DNA of 51,727 nucleotides from Rhodopirellula sp. GTDB lineage: Bacteria; Planctomycetota; Planctomycetia; Pirellulales; Thermoguttaceae. The stretch covers positions 1 through 51,727 of the forward strand of contig JAAYEH010000542.1 of the NCBI GenBank assembly GCA_012728855.1, in the 5' to 3' direction. The notes under the pieces are model-generated. The model did not search any database and was not told where the DNA came from. It worked only from the letters and a program-made list of their open reading frames with translations. Made by a program: the position numbers and the translations under genes. Shown here piece after piece: positions 33,241-42,054 of the stretch; positions within the stretch are counted from its first letter, which is position 1; the number at the start of each line of letters is the position of its first letter.

Positions 33241-36200
33241 CTATCGTCGCATGACCGGCTCGGCGGCGCCGGGATCGGCCGGCCGCCATGCCTGCTCGTC
33301 GGGTTTGCTGACGCCGTCCTGATAGACGCCCGCCTCGTCGATGCCGTCGCCGTTGAAATCGCCGGTGACGGGCCGGTCGTGGGGACCGCCGAGTTGGAAC
33401 GTGCGGTCGTGGGCGTCGAGCTTGTGGTCGCCGTTGCTGTCGAGCCGCCAGAGGCCGTCGCGGAAGAGCCCCAGGTCGTCGATGCCGTCGCCGTTGAAAT
33501 CGCCGACGACCGGCAAGTCGCCCTCCTGGCCCATCTGGAGCATCAGGTCGCCGCGGCTCCAGCGTCCGTCGCCGTCCATGTCCAGATACCACGTGCCGTG
33601 GCGGAACAACCCGATGTTGGTTACTCCGTCGCCGTTGAAGTCGCCCGTCACCGCCCGGTCGCCCTCGCCGCCGTACTGGAAGACATGGTCGATCAAGTCG
33701 TTGCGCAACTCGCCGGCTGAGGTCCGCTTGAGCGTGCGGCAGCCCGAGGTCGCTTCCTCAGCGGCGGGCGGCACGTTCTTCCGACGTCCGATCTGCTCGT
33801 TGGCCAGATCGGGCAGGCCGGGCTCCGCTTCGATGGCACGTTCGTCGCCGGCCCAGACGCGGCCGAAGATGCCGATGTCGGTCTTGCCGTCGCCGTCCCA
33901 GTCGCCGGTGACGGGCTGATCGCCCGCCTCGCCCAAACGAGCCCAGAGGTCGCCCTGGTCCCAAACGCCGTTGCCGTTGAGATCGATGAACCAGAGGCCG
34001 TCGAAGAAGACGGCCACTTCATCGATGCCGTCGCCGTTGAAGTCGCCCGTCAACGGTGTGGCCCCTTCCAGGCCGAAAATGAACTGGTGCGTGACGGCGC
34101 CGTTGGCGTCGGTCAGGGTCCATTGGCCCCGGTCCAACGGCGATCCTGTCCAGGAGACCGGATTGAACATGGGGCTGTCGTACATCGTCATCATTTCGAT
34201 GCCGCCGTTCTCCCGCCGCGGCTGCCCCGCGTTGAGCACGCTGAGGTGCCAGGTGCAAGTGATCGGAGTACCGCCGCCGCCGCGAAACGGCTGGATGACC
34301 CGCTGGGCGGTCGCCGGCTGGAAAAAGACGGCCTGGACCATTTCCGGAGGCATGGGAATCAGGTTGGATGCCGGTGGCGGAGCCGGATCCTGGCGCGGGG
34401 GCGGCAGGATGGGCGGAGGCGCCGGCACCTCGACCATCACGACCTCGCTGAAATTGTAAGAGACTGCACGGTCGCCCGCCGCCAGCGGAATGCGGATGAT
34501 CGCATCGAAGTTCGGATCGACCACCAATTGTTGCAGCGTCTGTGGCGAGATATTCGAATTGGTGTTGACCGCCAGACCGCCCTTCGAGCCGGCCGTGTCC
34601 AAGCTGTCCTGGTAGCCTTCCGGTTGGACTTCCAGAATCGTGTAGACGCCGGGCCTGAGGTTGGCGAATTCGTAATAGCCGTTGGCGTTGGTCACTGCCG
34701 TAATCGGGCGGCCGGCGGCGTCGAGAATCGCGGCCCCATTGGCGTCGCCAAGGTGCAGGGTGACGCCGGCAATGGGAATGTCGTCGGGAGTAAACTGCCC
34801 GTCCCGCAGGCCCACCGGATCCGGCGCCGCCTCGCCTTCTTCGTAGGAGATTTCCGGGCCGTCCTGGAAGACGTAGCCCGAGATCTTCGCGGGCGGCAGC
34901 TCGCAGAAGTTGTACTCAACCGCCGCGGCGCCCGACGCCAAGACCACCTGGGTGATGCGGTCGTTGGCCAACGAGCCGCCCGCCGTGCCGACATAGTCCT
35001 TGCCGTCGAAGTAGTCCGCCGGCTGCACTTCCTCGACGCCGTAGACGCCGGGCCGCAGATCGGTGAACGCGTATTGACCGCTGGAATCGGTGAGCGCCGA
35101 AGCGATTCGCTCGCCGGAAGCATCGAGCAGGTAAACCGTGACTCCGCCGAGGACTTTCTCGCCGGAATCGTACTTGTCGTCTTCATCGCCGTCGACGAAG
35201 ACCCGCCCGCCGATGCTCGCCGGGCGAAGTTCGCCGAAGTTGTAGTTCTTGCCGTGGATGCCCGAACCGAGTTGGACTCCGCTGATCTTGTCGCCGGGGT
35301 TTTCCGCAGTTCCGCCCGCCGTGCCCGGGGTATCCGTGCCGTCGTAGTAACCTTCCGGCTGGACTTCCGCCACGCCGTAGGTATTGCCCGGCCGCAGTCC
35401 GTCGAAGCGGTAGAAGCCGGCGGCGTCGGTAACGGTCGTAACACCGGTGGCATTGCCCTCGGCGTCCAACAGTTTGAGAGTCACTCCGGCAATGCCTGCT
35501 TCCCCTGCATTGCGCTGGCCGTTGTCGTTGTCGTCGACGTACACGAAGCCCGACAGGCTGACCGGCAGCAGTTCGCAGAAGTCGTAGTGAACCGCCGCGG
35601 TTCCCGAGACAAGCGTGATGCCGATGATCGAATCGGGTGGCAATCGCGTTCCGCCTTCGGAGCCGGGATGATCGCTGCCGTCGAAATAGCCGGCCGGCTG
35701 CACTTCCTCGACGCCGTAGACGCCCGGCGCCAGGCCGATGAACTCGTACTCGCCGTTCTCGTCGGTGACGGTGCTGGCGATGCGATTGCCCTGGGCATCG
35801 AGCAGGTGGACGGTTACCCCGGCAATCAACGTTTCGCCCGGGTCGAGCCGGCAATTGCCGTTGGCGTCGGCCAGCACGCGACCGCTGATCGAGCTGGGGA
35901 GAATTTCCAGGAAGTCGTAGTTGACCCCCGTCGTGCCGGAAACCAGCGTGATGCCGGAGATCGAATCGGGCGCCAGCAGCGAACCGCCGGCGGTGCCGAC
36001 GTGGTCGCGTCCGTCGAAGTACCCTCCCGGCTGCACCTCCTCGACACCGTAGCTACCTGGCGCAAGATTGGTGAACTCGTACCTGCCGGCGTTATCGGTC
36101 ACCGTGCTTTGAATTCGGTTTCCCTGACCGTCAAGCAGGTGGACGGTCACCCCGGCGAGCTTCGTCTCGCCGGCGTCGATCAGACCGTTGCCGTTGGCGT

Positions 36201-38340
36201 CGGCGACGACGTGGCCGCTGATTGAGCTGGGGAGGATTTCCAGGAAGTCGTAGTTGGCCCCCATTGTGCCGGACACCAGCGTGATGCCGGTGATCGAATC
36301 GGGCGCCAGCAGCGAACCGCCGGCGGTGCCGACGTGGTCGCGTCCGTCGAAGTACCCTCCCGGCTGCACCTCCTCGACACCGTAGCTACCCGGCGCCAGG
36401 TTGGTAAACTCGTACCGGCCGCCGTTATCGGTTACCGTGCTTTGAATGCGGTTTCCCTGACCGTCAAGCAGATGGACGGTCACGCCGGCGAGCTTCGTCT
36501 CACCCGCGTCGATCAGGCCGTTGCCATTGGCGTCGGCGACGACGTGGCCGCTGATCGAGCTGGGAAGGATTTCCAGGAAGTCGTAACGGACTGCCTCGGT
36601 GCCTGAAACGATCGTGATATCGACGATCGAATCGGGGGCCAGCAGGCTGCCGCCGGCGGAGCCAACCTTGTCGGCGCCGTCGTAGTAGCCACCGGGCTGA
36701 ACCTCCTCCACGCCATAAACGCCGGGGGCCAGGCCGGTGAACCGATATGCCCCGTTGGCATCGGTCAGCGTGGTGGCGATCTGGTTGCCCTGGGCGTCCA
36801 GCAGGCGAACGGTCACGCCGGCAATCGCGGTGTCGCCGGCATCGTACTGACCGTTGCCGTTGCGGTCCGCCAGCGTGAAGCCGCTGATGGAACTGGGCAC
36901 CAGTTCCCCGAAGTTGTAATGAAGCCCCGCCTGCCCGCTCGTCAGGCGAATGCCGCCGATGCGATCGCCCGGGTTTTCGGCCGCGCCGCCGGCAGTGCCG
37001 GCCGCGTCGATCCCGTCGAGATAACCGCCCGGCTGAATCTCATCCACCCGGTAGTCGCCCGGCATCAGCCCCCCGGCACTCCAGGCGCCTGTCGCATCCG
37101 TCGTCACCTGCAGCGGCGACGGCGCCGGACCGGACGGAGGCAGGTAGCTGACCAGCACGACGGCGCCGCCGATGCCTGTCTCGCCGGCGTCGAAGACGCC
37201 GTTGTTGTTGGCGTCGTGGTAGACATGGCCGCTGAGGGTTGCGGGCCTCGCTTCCGCGAAATCGTTGTCGACGCTGTCTTCGCCGCCCAGCAAGGCAATC
37301 CCGCTGATCTCGTCGGCGCCGGTGACACTGCCGCGCGTTGCTCCCGCCACATTCCCCGCGGCGGCCCCAATGCTGAAGTAGCCGGTCGGCTGGGTTTCCA
37401 ACACACGGTAGCTCCCCGGCAACACGTCCTTGAAGAGGTAGTTGCCGTCGGCGTCGGTGACGGCCGTTTGGCCGGTGGCGACGTACTGGCCGCCCTCCAG
37501 CTTGTAGAGTGAAAGCGTGACGCCGGCAATGCCTTCCTCGCCCGCGTCCTGGCGGTTGTCGAGATCGATGTCCTCGTAGACCGTGCCGGCAATCGTGATC
37601 GGCAGCGGAGTCTGCTCGACGGCGAACACGGCCCCGGCGGTGTGGACGGGTCGGGGATCGGTGCTCGGCGGAGTGTATTCGTCGCGCGGCAGGTCGAGCC
37701 CGGAGGCGTCGAGTTTGGCGTTGTAGAAATCGAAGAAGATATCTGTGCCGGTGGCTTCGTAGAAATGCGGCGCGGCGAAGGTGGCCACCAGCCGAGAACC
37801 CTCGAATTCATTGCCTTCGGCGACGGCGTTGGCCCCGAGGTAGCCTTGCTCGTCGACATCGACGGTGAACAAGAGCCGTTCGCCGGGGTCGAATCCGCTG
37901 AATCGGATCACCAGTTGCGTGCCGCCGTCGGCGACGGAAAACTGCACTGAGTCGATCCCCGTCTGATCGACGACCGCAATCGGTACGGAACCGAAGGCTC
38001 CGCTGCCTCCGGCGGTGGTGTCGAAGAGGACGTCGCCGATCGTGAGGCCGTCGCCCGCCTTGTCGGTATCGATGACCAACTCGGTCAACTGGGTGCCGGG
38101 GGCGCCGCCGGTGAAGGTAATGGAAATCACGTCGCCCGCGATGTCCTCGCCGGTCGCCTCCTCGAAGTAGACCGCTCCGATCTGGATCGGCGAAGCCGAG
38201 AGAAGTTGTCGCGGCTCGACCTCCTCAAATCGGCAGATTCGCAGGAGCCGATTGGAGAGAGACAATCGCTGATTCGACTTCTGGCTCCGCGTGCGGCGCC
38301 AACCCCGGAACTTCCGTAGCAATCCCACGGCTACCTCCAT
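33241..38340 (-). CDS. Giant secreted SdrD_B-repeat/FG-GAP protein with LEPR-XLL-like signal
   Basis: About 1,699 residues. The N-terminus has a basic region and then FEEVEPRQLLSA (about residues 47-58), the LEPR-XLL-type motif of large planctomycete exported proteins. Residues about 60-240 form a beta-rich domain. Nine SdrD_B/Cna-B-like domains follow (about 245-1300), each with DANGNGLIDAGE-type calcium-binding-like loops and a GVEEVQPGGYFDG strand. Two adjacent ones are nearly identical. A Pro-rich linker (about 1305-1335) leads to FG-GAP/VCBS-like repeats (GDFNGDGIDE, five copies). Such proteins act as surface stalks or adhesins. The ATG at 38340 is used; the longer open frame upstream is a shadow of the WD40 gene. 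The WD40 gene ends 85 bases upstream on the same strand. Confidence 0.85.
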   Translation of the reverse strand: MEVAVGLLRKFRGWRRTRSQKSNQRLSLSNRLLRICRFEEVEPRQLLSASPIQIGAVYFEEATGEDIAGDVISITFTGGAPGTQLTELVIDTDKAGDGLTIGDVLFDTTAGGSGAFGSVPIAVVDQTGIDSVQFSVADGGTQLVIRFSGFDPGERLLFTVDVDEQGYLGANAVAEGNEFEGSRLVATFAAPHFYEATGTDIFFDFYNAKLDASGLDLPRDEYTPPSTDPRPVHTAGAVFAVEQTPLPITIAGTVYEDIDLDNRQDAGEEGIAGVTLSLYKLEGGQYVATGQTAVTDADGNYLFKDVLPGSYRVLETQPTGYFSIGAAAGNVAGATRGSVTGADEISGIALLGGEDSVDNDFAEARPATLSGHVYHDANNNGVFDAGETGIGGAVVLVSYLPPSGPAPSPLQVTTDATGAWSAGGLMPGDYRVDEIQPGGYLDGIDAAGTAGGAAENPGDRIGGIRLTSGQAGLHYNFGELVPSSISGFTLADRNGNGQYDAGDTAIAGVTVRLLDAQGNQIATTLTDANGAYRFTGLAPGVYGVEEVQPGGYYDGADKVGSAGGSLLAPDSIVDITIVSGTEAVRYDFLEILPSSISGHVVADANGNGLIDAGETKLAGVTVHLLDGQGNRIQSTVTDNGGRYEFTNLAPGSYGVEEVQPGGYFDGRDHVGTAGGSLLAPDSITGITLVSGTMGANYDFLEILPSSISGHVVADANGNGLIDAGETKLAGVTVHLLDGQGNRIQSTVTDNAGRYEFTNLAPGSYGVEEVQPGGYFDGRDHVGTAGGSLLAPDSISGITLVSGTTGVNYDFLEILPSSISGRVLADANGNCRLDPGETLIAGVTVHLLDAQGNRIASTVTDENGEYEFIGLAPGVYGVEEVQPAGYFDGSDHPGSEGGTRLPPDSIIGITLVSGTAAVHYDFCELLPVSLSGFVYVDDNDNGQRNAGEAGIAGVTLKLLDAEGNATGVTTVTDAAGFYRFDGLRPGNTYGVAEVQPEGYYDGTDTPGTAGGTAENPGDKISGVQLGSGIHGKNYNFGELRPASIGGRVFVDGDEDDKYDSGEKVLGGVTVYLLDASGERIASALTDSSGQYAFTDLRPGVYGVEEVQPADYFDGKDYVGTAGGSLANDRITQVVLASGAAAVEYNFCELPPAKISGYVFQDGPEISYEEGEAAPDPVGLRDGQFTPDDIPIAGVTLHLGDANGAAILDAAGRPITAVTNANGYYEFANLRPGVYTILEVQPEGYQDSLDTAGSKGGLAVNTNSNISPQTLQQLVVDPNFDAIIRIPLAAGDRAVSYNFSEVVMVEVPAPPPILPPPRQDPAPPPASNLIPMPPEMVQAVFFQPATAQRVIQPFRGGGGTPITCTWHLSVLNAGQPRRENGGIEMMTMYDSPMFNPVSWTGSPLDRGQWTLTDANGAVTHQFIFGLEGATPLTGDFNGDGIDEVAVFFDGLWFIDLNGNGVWDQGDLWARLGEAGDQPVTGDWDGDGKTDIGIFGRVWAGDERAIEAEPGLPDLANEQIGRRKNVPPAAEEATSGCRTLKRTSAGELRNDLIDHVFQYGGEGDRAVTGDFNGDGVTNIGLFRHGTWYLDMDGDGRWSRGDLMLQMGQEGDLPVVGDFNGDGIDDLGLFRDGLWRLDSNGDHKLDAHDRTFQLGGPHDRPVTGDFNGDGIDEAGVYQDGVSKPDEQAWRPADPGAAEPVMRR
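35897..36562 (-). repeat. 111-codon tandem duplication of an SdrD_B domain
   Basis: Two adjacent 333-base units (about 35897-36229 and 36230-36562) encode almost the same domain. The roughly 20 base differences I counted in the compared part are mostly synonymous, pointing to duplication followed by selection to keep the protein sequence, or to gene conversion. Confidence 0.8.
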
Positions 38341-38425
38341 GTACACCGATTGACTTGGATGGTTCGCGGACTCCCGAGCGACTCGAGACTCCACTTGCCG
38401 GCGCGACGAGGCCGGCCGCAAATGT

Positions 38426-39448
38426 CTAACGCAGCGATGTGACGGACGTGGCGCCGCCCGCGCCGAGTTGCCAGAGTCGGACCGTGGTGTCGAAGCTGCC
38501 CGACACCAGGGCCTGGGCCGTGGCATCCCAAGCCAGCCCCGAAACGGAGCCGGTATGCCCAACCAACCGGAATTGTTCCGCTTGCGAGCCGAGATCCCAA
38601 AGGCGGATCAGGTTGTCGCTGGCCCCGGCGGCCAGCCGCCCCTCGCCGCAAAAGACCAGGCAGAGAATTTTGCCCGGCCGCGACGGCAGGTTTCCGGCCA
38701 GGCTCCCGTGGGACGTGTCCCAAAGGAGAATGCTCCGGTCTTCGCCGGCGCTGGCCAGCAGTCCGCCGTCCGGCGAGTAGGCCAAGGCGTGGATCCGCCG
38801 CGTATGGCCTGCGAGTTCGTGAAGCCGACTGCCGGATTCCGCATCCCAAATGCGAATCACGCTGTTGCGACCCGCGGCCGCAATCTGTCGGCCGCCGGGC
38901 GAGAACACCAACGCCCGGACATCCGGCGCCGAAGCCTGCAGGGTGCGGACGATCGCACCGGTGCGACCGTCGTAGAGGCGAATTTTTTCGTCGGAACCGC
39001 CCGCGGCCAGCAAGCGATTGTCCGGACTGAAGACCAGCGACTGCACACTCGCCTCCGCGGCCGACAGCGTTCGGTAGGATTGGCCGCTGGAAACCGACCA
39101 GAGTCGGATGGCGCCGTCGTCGCCGGCGGTGGCAAGCACTTGGCCGTCCGGGCTAAAGGCCGCGGCGCGGACCCAGTCGGCATGACCGGCCAACTGCCTC
39201 TGCACACTGCCGGTCCGCGTGTCCCACAGCCTCACCAGGTGGTCATCGCCGGCGGTGGCAAGCACTTGCCCCGAGGGGTGTAAGGCAACGCTGGAGACAA
39301 CCGGCACTTTGTCCAGCAGGACTTTTCCGTCGAGTTGGATTACCTGGCTCGGCTTCAATTCCGCGATCGATTCGCCATGCACCGCCGAGGCCAACAGGGT
39401 CGCCAGGGCCGGCAAAAGCCATAAAGTTGTGTTTCGGAAGTTGCGCAT
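38426..39448 (-). CDS. Exported WD40 beta-propeller protein
   Basis: A 340-residue protein. The ATG at 39448 begins a signal peptide (TTLWLLPALATLLASAVHGES); an ATG at 39481 would add 11 residues. Seven WD40 repeats follow, with the VRLWDTRTG, IRLWSVSSG, IRLYDGRTG, IRIWDAESG, ILLWDTSHG, IRLWDLGSQ and VRLWQLGAG strands, enough for one closed propeller. WD40 proteins are protein-binding platforms. Export suggests a periplasmic or outer-surface partner. It sits upstream of the giant surface protein on the same strand, so the two might be co-expressed; a direct link is inferred only from position. Confidence 0.83.
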   Translation of the reverse strand: MRNFRNTTLWLLPALATLLASAVHGESIAELKPSQVIQLDGKVLLDKVPVVSSVALHPSGQVLATAGDDHLVRLWDTRTGSVQRQLAGHADWVRAAAFSPDGQVLATAGDDGAIRLWSVSSGQSYRTLSAAEASVQSLVFSPDNRLLAAGGSDEKIRLYDGRTGAIVRTLQASAPDVRALVFSPGGRQIAAAGRNSVIRIWDAESGSRLHELAGHTRRIHALAYSPDGGLLASAGEDRSILLWDTSHGSLAGNLPSRPGKILCLVFCGEGRLAAGASDNLIRLWDLGSQAEQFRLVGHTGSVSGLAWDATAQALVSGSFDTTVRLWQLGAGGATSVTSLR

Positions 39449-39736
39449 ACGATCCGCCCGAATTCGAGGAATACTGCGCAACGAGCCATGCGTAGCCCGC
39501 CGCTTACCTCCTTCATCGGACGAAAGAGAGCGTGTTGATTAGGCGAATTCTCAAGAGGTTGCCGACAAAGCAGGAAATAGCGGTTAGGCAATATAGGCAA
39601 TATGTCGCCGGGCGGCAGGGATATTTTTGATAGGCTGGGTTGTCAAAAATGCGGGCAGCGCGTAGGATCCATTTGAGGTGAGTGGCAGGAAATTCATCGT
39701 GGCGGGCCAACAGAGCTTATAGGTAGAACGACGGTA

Positions 39737-40354
39737 ATGAGTGTAGCGGCATCCAGTTCCGACGCAGACCTGCTCGACATGCTCCGGTCGCAGGGACCGA
39801 TGAGCGTGACTGACATGGCAGGCGCGTTCGAGGTGACGCCGACCGCCGTCCGCCAGCGACTGAGCCGGCTGATGGCCCACGGTCTGGTAGGCAGACAAGC
39901 CATTCGGGTTGGTCGAGGCCGCCCAAAACACAGGTACGATCTAACTCAAAAGGGTATACGGCTGACGGGATCGAATTTTACGGATTTGGCCCTTGTTCTC
40001 TGGAGGGAGATTGGGGCAATCGAGGATCGGGAGGTGCGCAAGACTCTCTTGACGCGCGTGGTGCGGGCGCTGGCCAGCGGTTACGCCCGCGAAATGGAGG
40101 GCAAAACCACCGGTGAGCGGATGCGTTCGCTGAGTCGGCTGCTCGGGCAGCGCCGGGTGCCGTTCTCGGTGGACGGCGACGACGCGCTTCCCGTGCTGAC
40201 CGCCCATGCCTGCCCTTACCCGGAACTGGCGGAAAAAGACCGCAGCATCTGTGTTTTGGAGAAGATTCTCTTTTCGGAGTTGTTGGGGCTGGAGGTTCAG
40301 CTTTCGCAGTGCCGGCTGGACGGGGCCGCGTCGTGTCAGTTCCAGGCCAAGTGA
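39737..40354 (+). CDS. sufR: SufR-like iron-sulfur-responsive repressor
   Basis: A 205-residue regulator. The N-terminal winged helix-turn-helix (SVTDMAGAFEVTPTAVRQRLSRLMAHGLV, then RGRPKHRYDLT) is of the type seen in SufR and related DeoR-like proteins. The C-terminal part has four cysteines, C159, C172, C192 and C200, with CPYPELAEKDRSIC matching the CX12C start of the SufR cluster-binding motif. SufR with a bound [4Fe-4S] cluster represses suf genes and releases them when the cluster is lost. Here it lies just upstream of nuoB-sufCBD in the same direction, unlike the divergent cyanobacterial layout. I did not find a clear operator. Confidence 0.8.
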   Translation: MSVAASSSDADLLDMLRSQGPMSVTDMAGAFEVTPTAVRQRLSRLMAHGLVGRQAIRVGRGRPKHRYDLTQKGIRLTGSNFTDLALVLWREIGAIEDREVRKTLLTRVVRALASGYAREMEGKTTGERMRSLSRLLGQRRVPFSVDGDDALPVLTAHACPYPELAEKDRSICVLEKILFSELLGLEVQLSQCRLDGAASCQFQAK

Positions 40355-40427
40355 CTCACCGATATACTGAGTGGTTTGTCGAGAGGGGCCCGCGGTGGTC
40401 TCCTCTCCGTGCCGCGATAATGGGGCG

Positions 40428-40518
40428 TGGTTCAAAAACGGGGACTGGCTCCGAGCCAAGTAGCTTCTGCCGGTGAAAAACACGGTTCGGCGAGGTGCCT
40501 GTCCCCGTTTTTGAGCCA
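40428..40518. repeat. GGGGAC-core palindrome, copy 3
   Basis: The outer arms are TGGTTCAAAAACGGGG (40428-40443) and CCCCGTTTTTGAGCCA (40503-40518), which pair with one G-T wobble. The inner parts are GACTGGCTCCGAGCC and CGGCGAGGTGCCTGTC. It sits between sufR and nuoB, 40 bases before the nuoB start, so it would be in the leader of a sufR-nuoB transcript. Confidence 0.85.
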
Positions 40519-40558
40519 TGCCGAAAATGGGCGACTATTACGAGAGACAAACCCTACC

Positions 40559-41197
40559 ATGAACCAACCTTGGATTGAGGGACGCCTGGAAGAGGGCGTC
40601 GTGACGACTACGATCGAGGAGGCGATCAACTGGGCTCGCCAGTCGAGCCTCTGGCCGGCGACCTTCGGGCTGGCCTGTTGCGCCATCGAGATGATGTCGG
40701 CCGGGGCGAGCCGCTTCGACCTGGACCGGTTCGGGGCCGGCGCCTTCCGGCCATCGCCCCGCCAGGCCGACCTGATGATCGTCGCCGGTACGGTGACGTA
40801 TAAGATGGCCAGCCGGGTTCGCCGTCTCTACGACCTGATGCCGGAGCCGAAGTACGTGATCGCCATGGGCGCCTGTACCAGCGGCGGCGGGCCGTATTTT
40901 CAGCACGGCTATCACGTCGTCAAAGGAGTCGACCTCGTCGTGCCGGTCGACGTGTACGTACCCGGTTGTCCGCCGCGGCCCGAATCGTTGATCGAGGGGC
41001 TGATGCGGCTGCAAGAGAAAATCGCGGGCCACAAGATCGCCAAGCGATCCACTGCCGACGGCGCCGGTCGATGGACGAATTTCGGCCGGGCCGGAATTAA
41101 AGTCGACGACCAGTTGCCGATGCCGCACCATAGCGGCTTCGTCCAGATCGAGGACGTCAAACCGCTGTTCCACCACCAGAAAGTCAAGCCTTCATGA
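40559..41197 (+). CDS. nuoB: NADH-quinone oxidoreductase subunit B, displaced into the suf operon
   Basis: A 212-residue 20-kDa-type subunit carrying the N2 [4Fe-4S] cluster, the last electron carrier before quinone. Ligands are C40 and C41 (FGLACCAIEMM), C106 (MGACTSGGG) and C137 (YVPGCPPRPE). ASRFDLDRFGAGAFRPSPRQADLMIVAGTV is the usual core. The C-terminal 45 residues are an extra hydrophilic tail. The ATG at 40559 is the only one giving a family-like N-terminus. The stop overlaps the sufC start by four bases (ATGA), so it is firmly part of the suf transcript and 14 kb from the other nuo genes. Confidence 0.95.
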   Translation: MNQPWIEGRLEEGVVTTTIEEAINWARQSSLWPATFGLACCAIEMMSAGASRFDLDRFGAGAFRPSPRQADLMIVAGTVTYKMASRVRRLYDLMPEPKYVIAMGACTSGGGPYFQHGYHVVKGVDLVVPVDVYVPGCPPRPESLIEGLMRLQEKIAGHKIAKRSTADGAGRWTNFGRAGIKVDDQLPMPHHSGFVQIEDVKPLFHHQKVKPS

Positions 41198-42024
41198 ACG
41201 ATACCCTCCAGATTGTCGATCTGTGCGTTAGTGTGGAAGAGAAGCCGATCCTCAAGGGGGTCGACCTCGAGATCCGCCGCGGGGAAGTGCATGCCTTAAT
41301 GGGCCCCAATGGCTCCGGCAAGAGCACGCTCGGGCTGGCGGTCATGGGGCATCCCAGTTACCAGGTCACCCGCGGCAGCGTGTTGCTCGACGGCGAGAAC
41401 CTGCTGGAAATGGGGCCGCACGAGCGGGCGCGGCGGGGAGTGTTCATGGCCTTCCAACGTTCGGTGGCGATTCCGGGCGTTAAAATGGCCGACTTCCTCC
41501 GCCACGCCACGACCAACGTCCGCAACCCGGATCGCAAGGAGGGAGAGGAATTGATCCCGATGCGGCAGTTTCGCAAGGAGCTGCGGGAGAAAATGGAACA
41601 GCTCCGCATGGATCCGGAGTTCGCCCGCCGTTATGTCAACGACGGCTTTTCCGGCGGAGAGATGAAACGGGCCGAGATCCTGCAATTGGCGATGCTCCGC
41701 CCTCGCTTTGCGATCCTCGATGAAACCGACAGCGGGCTGGACGTCGACGCCGTGCGGCTGGCGAGCCAGAGCATTGCGGAGATCGGCGGCCACGACATGG
41801 GCATCCTGATCATCACGCACCACGAACAGCTTCTCGAGCACAACCGGCCCGACTACACGCACGTGATGCTCGGGGGGCGGATCGTGGAGACGGGCGGCCC
41901 CGAGTTGGCGGCGGAGTTGCACAAACGCGGTTACGATCGCATCCGCGCCTCCTATCCGCAGGCCGCCGCCGAGGAACAGGCAATGGAGAACATTGCCCAG
42001 AACGTCGCGATGAGCGAAGCCTAA
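41194..42024 (+). CDS. sufC: Fe-S cluster assembly ATPase SufC
   Basis: A 276-residue ABC-type ATPase with Walker A GPNGSGKST (about 36-44), Q-loop AFQRSVAIPG, signature SGGEMKRAEILQ and Walker B FAILDETDSGLDVDA. The SufC-specific GLDVDAV and HHEQLL segments are present. It drives the SufBCD scaffold on which Fe-S clusters are built. The C-terminal 25 residues (AAAEEQAMENIAQNVAMSEA) extend beyond the usual end. Its start is coupled to the nuoB stop. Confidence 0.95.
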   Translation: MNDTLQIVDLCVSVEEKPILKGVDLEIRRGEVHALMGPNGSGKSTLGLAVMGHPSYQVTRGSVLLDGENLLEMGPHERARRGVFMAFQRSVAIPGVKMADFLRHATTNVRNPDRKEGEELIPMRQFRKELREKMEQLRMDPEFARRYVNDGFSGGEMKRAEILQLAMLRPRFAILDETDSGLDVDAVRLASQSIAEIGGHDMGILIITHHEQLLEHNRPDYTHVMLGGRIVETGGPELAAELHKRGYDRIRASYPQAAAEEQAMENIAQNVAMSEA

Positions 42025-42054
42025 CAACCCTTAGATACGATCGGTGCAACCATC

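Noticed and set aside
34087..36225. 712-codon open frame on the plus strand
   Set aside because: It is antisense to the SdrD_B repeats; its internal repeats only mirror those of the real gene.
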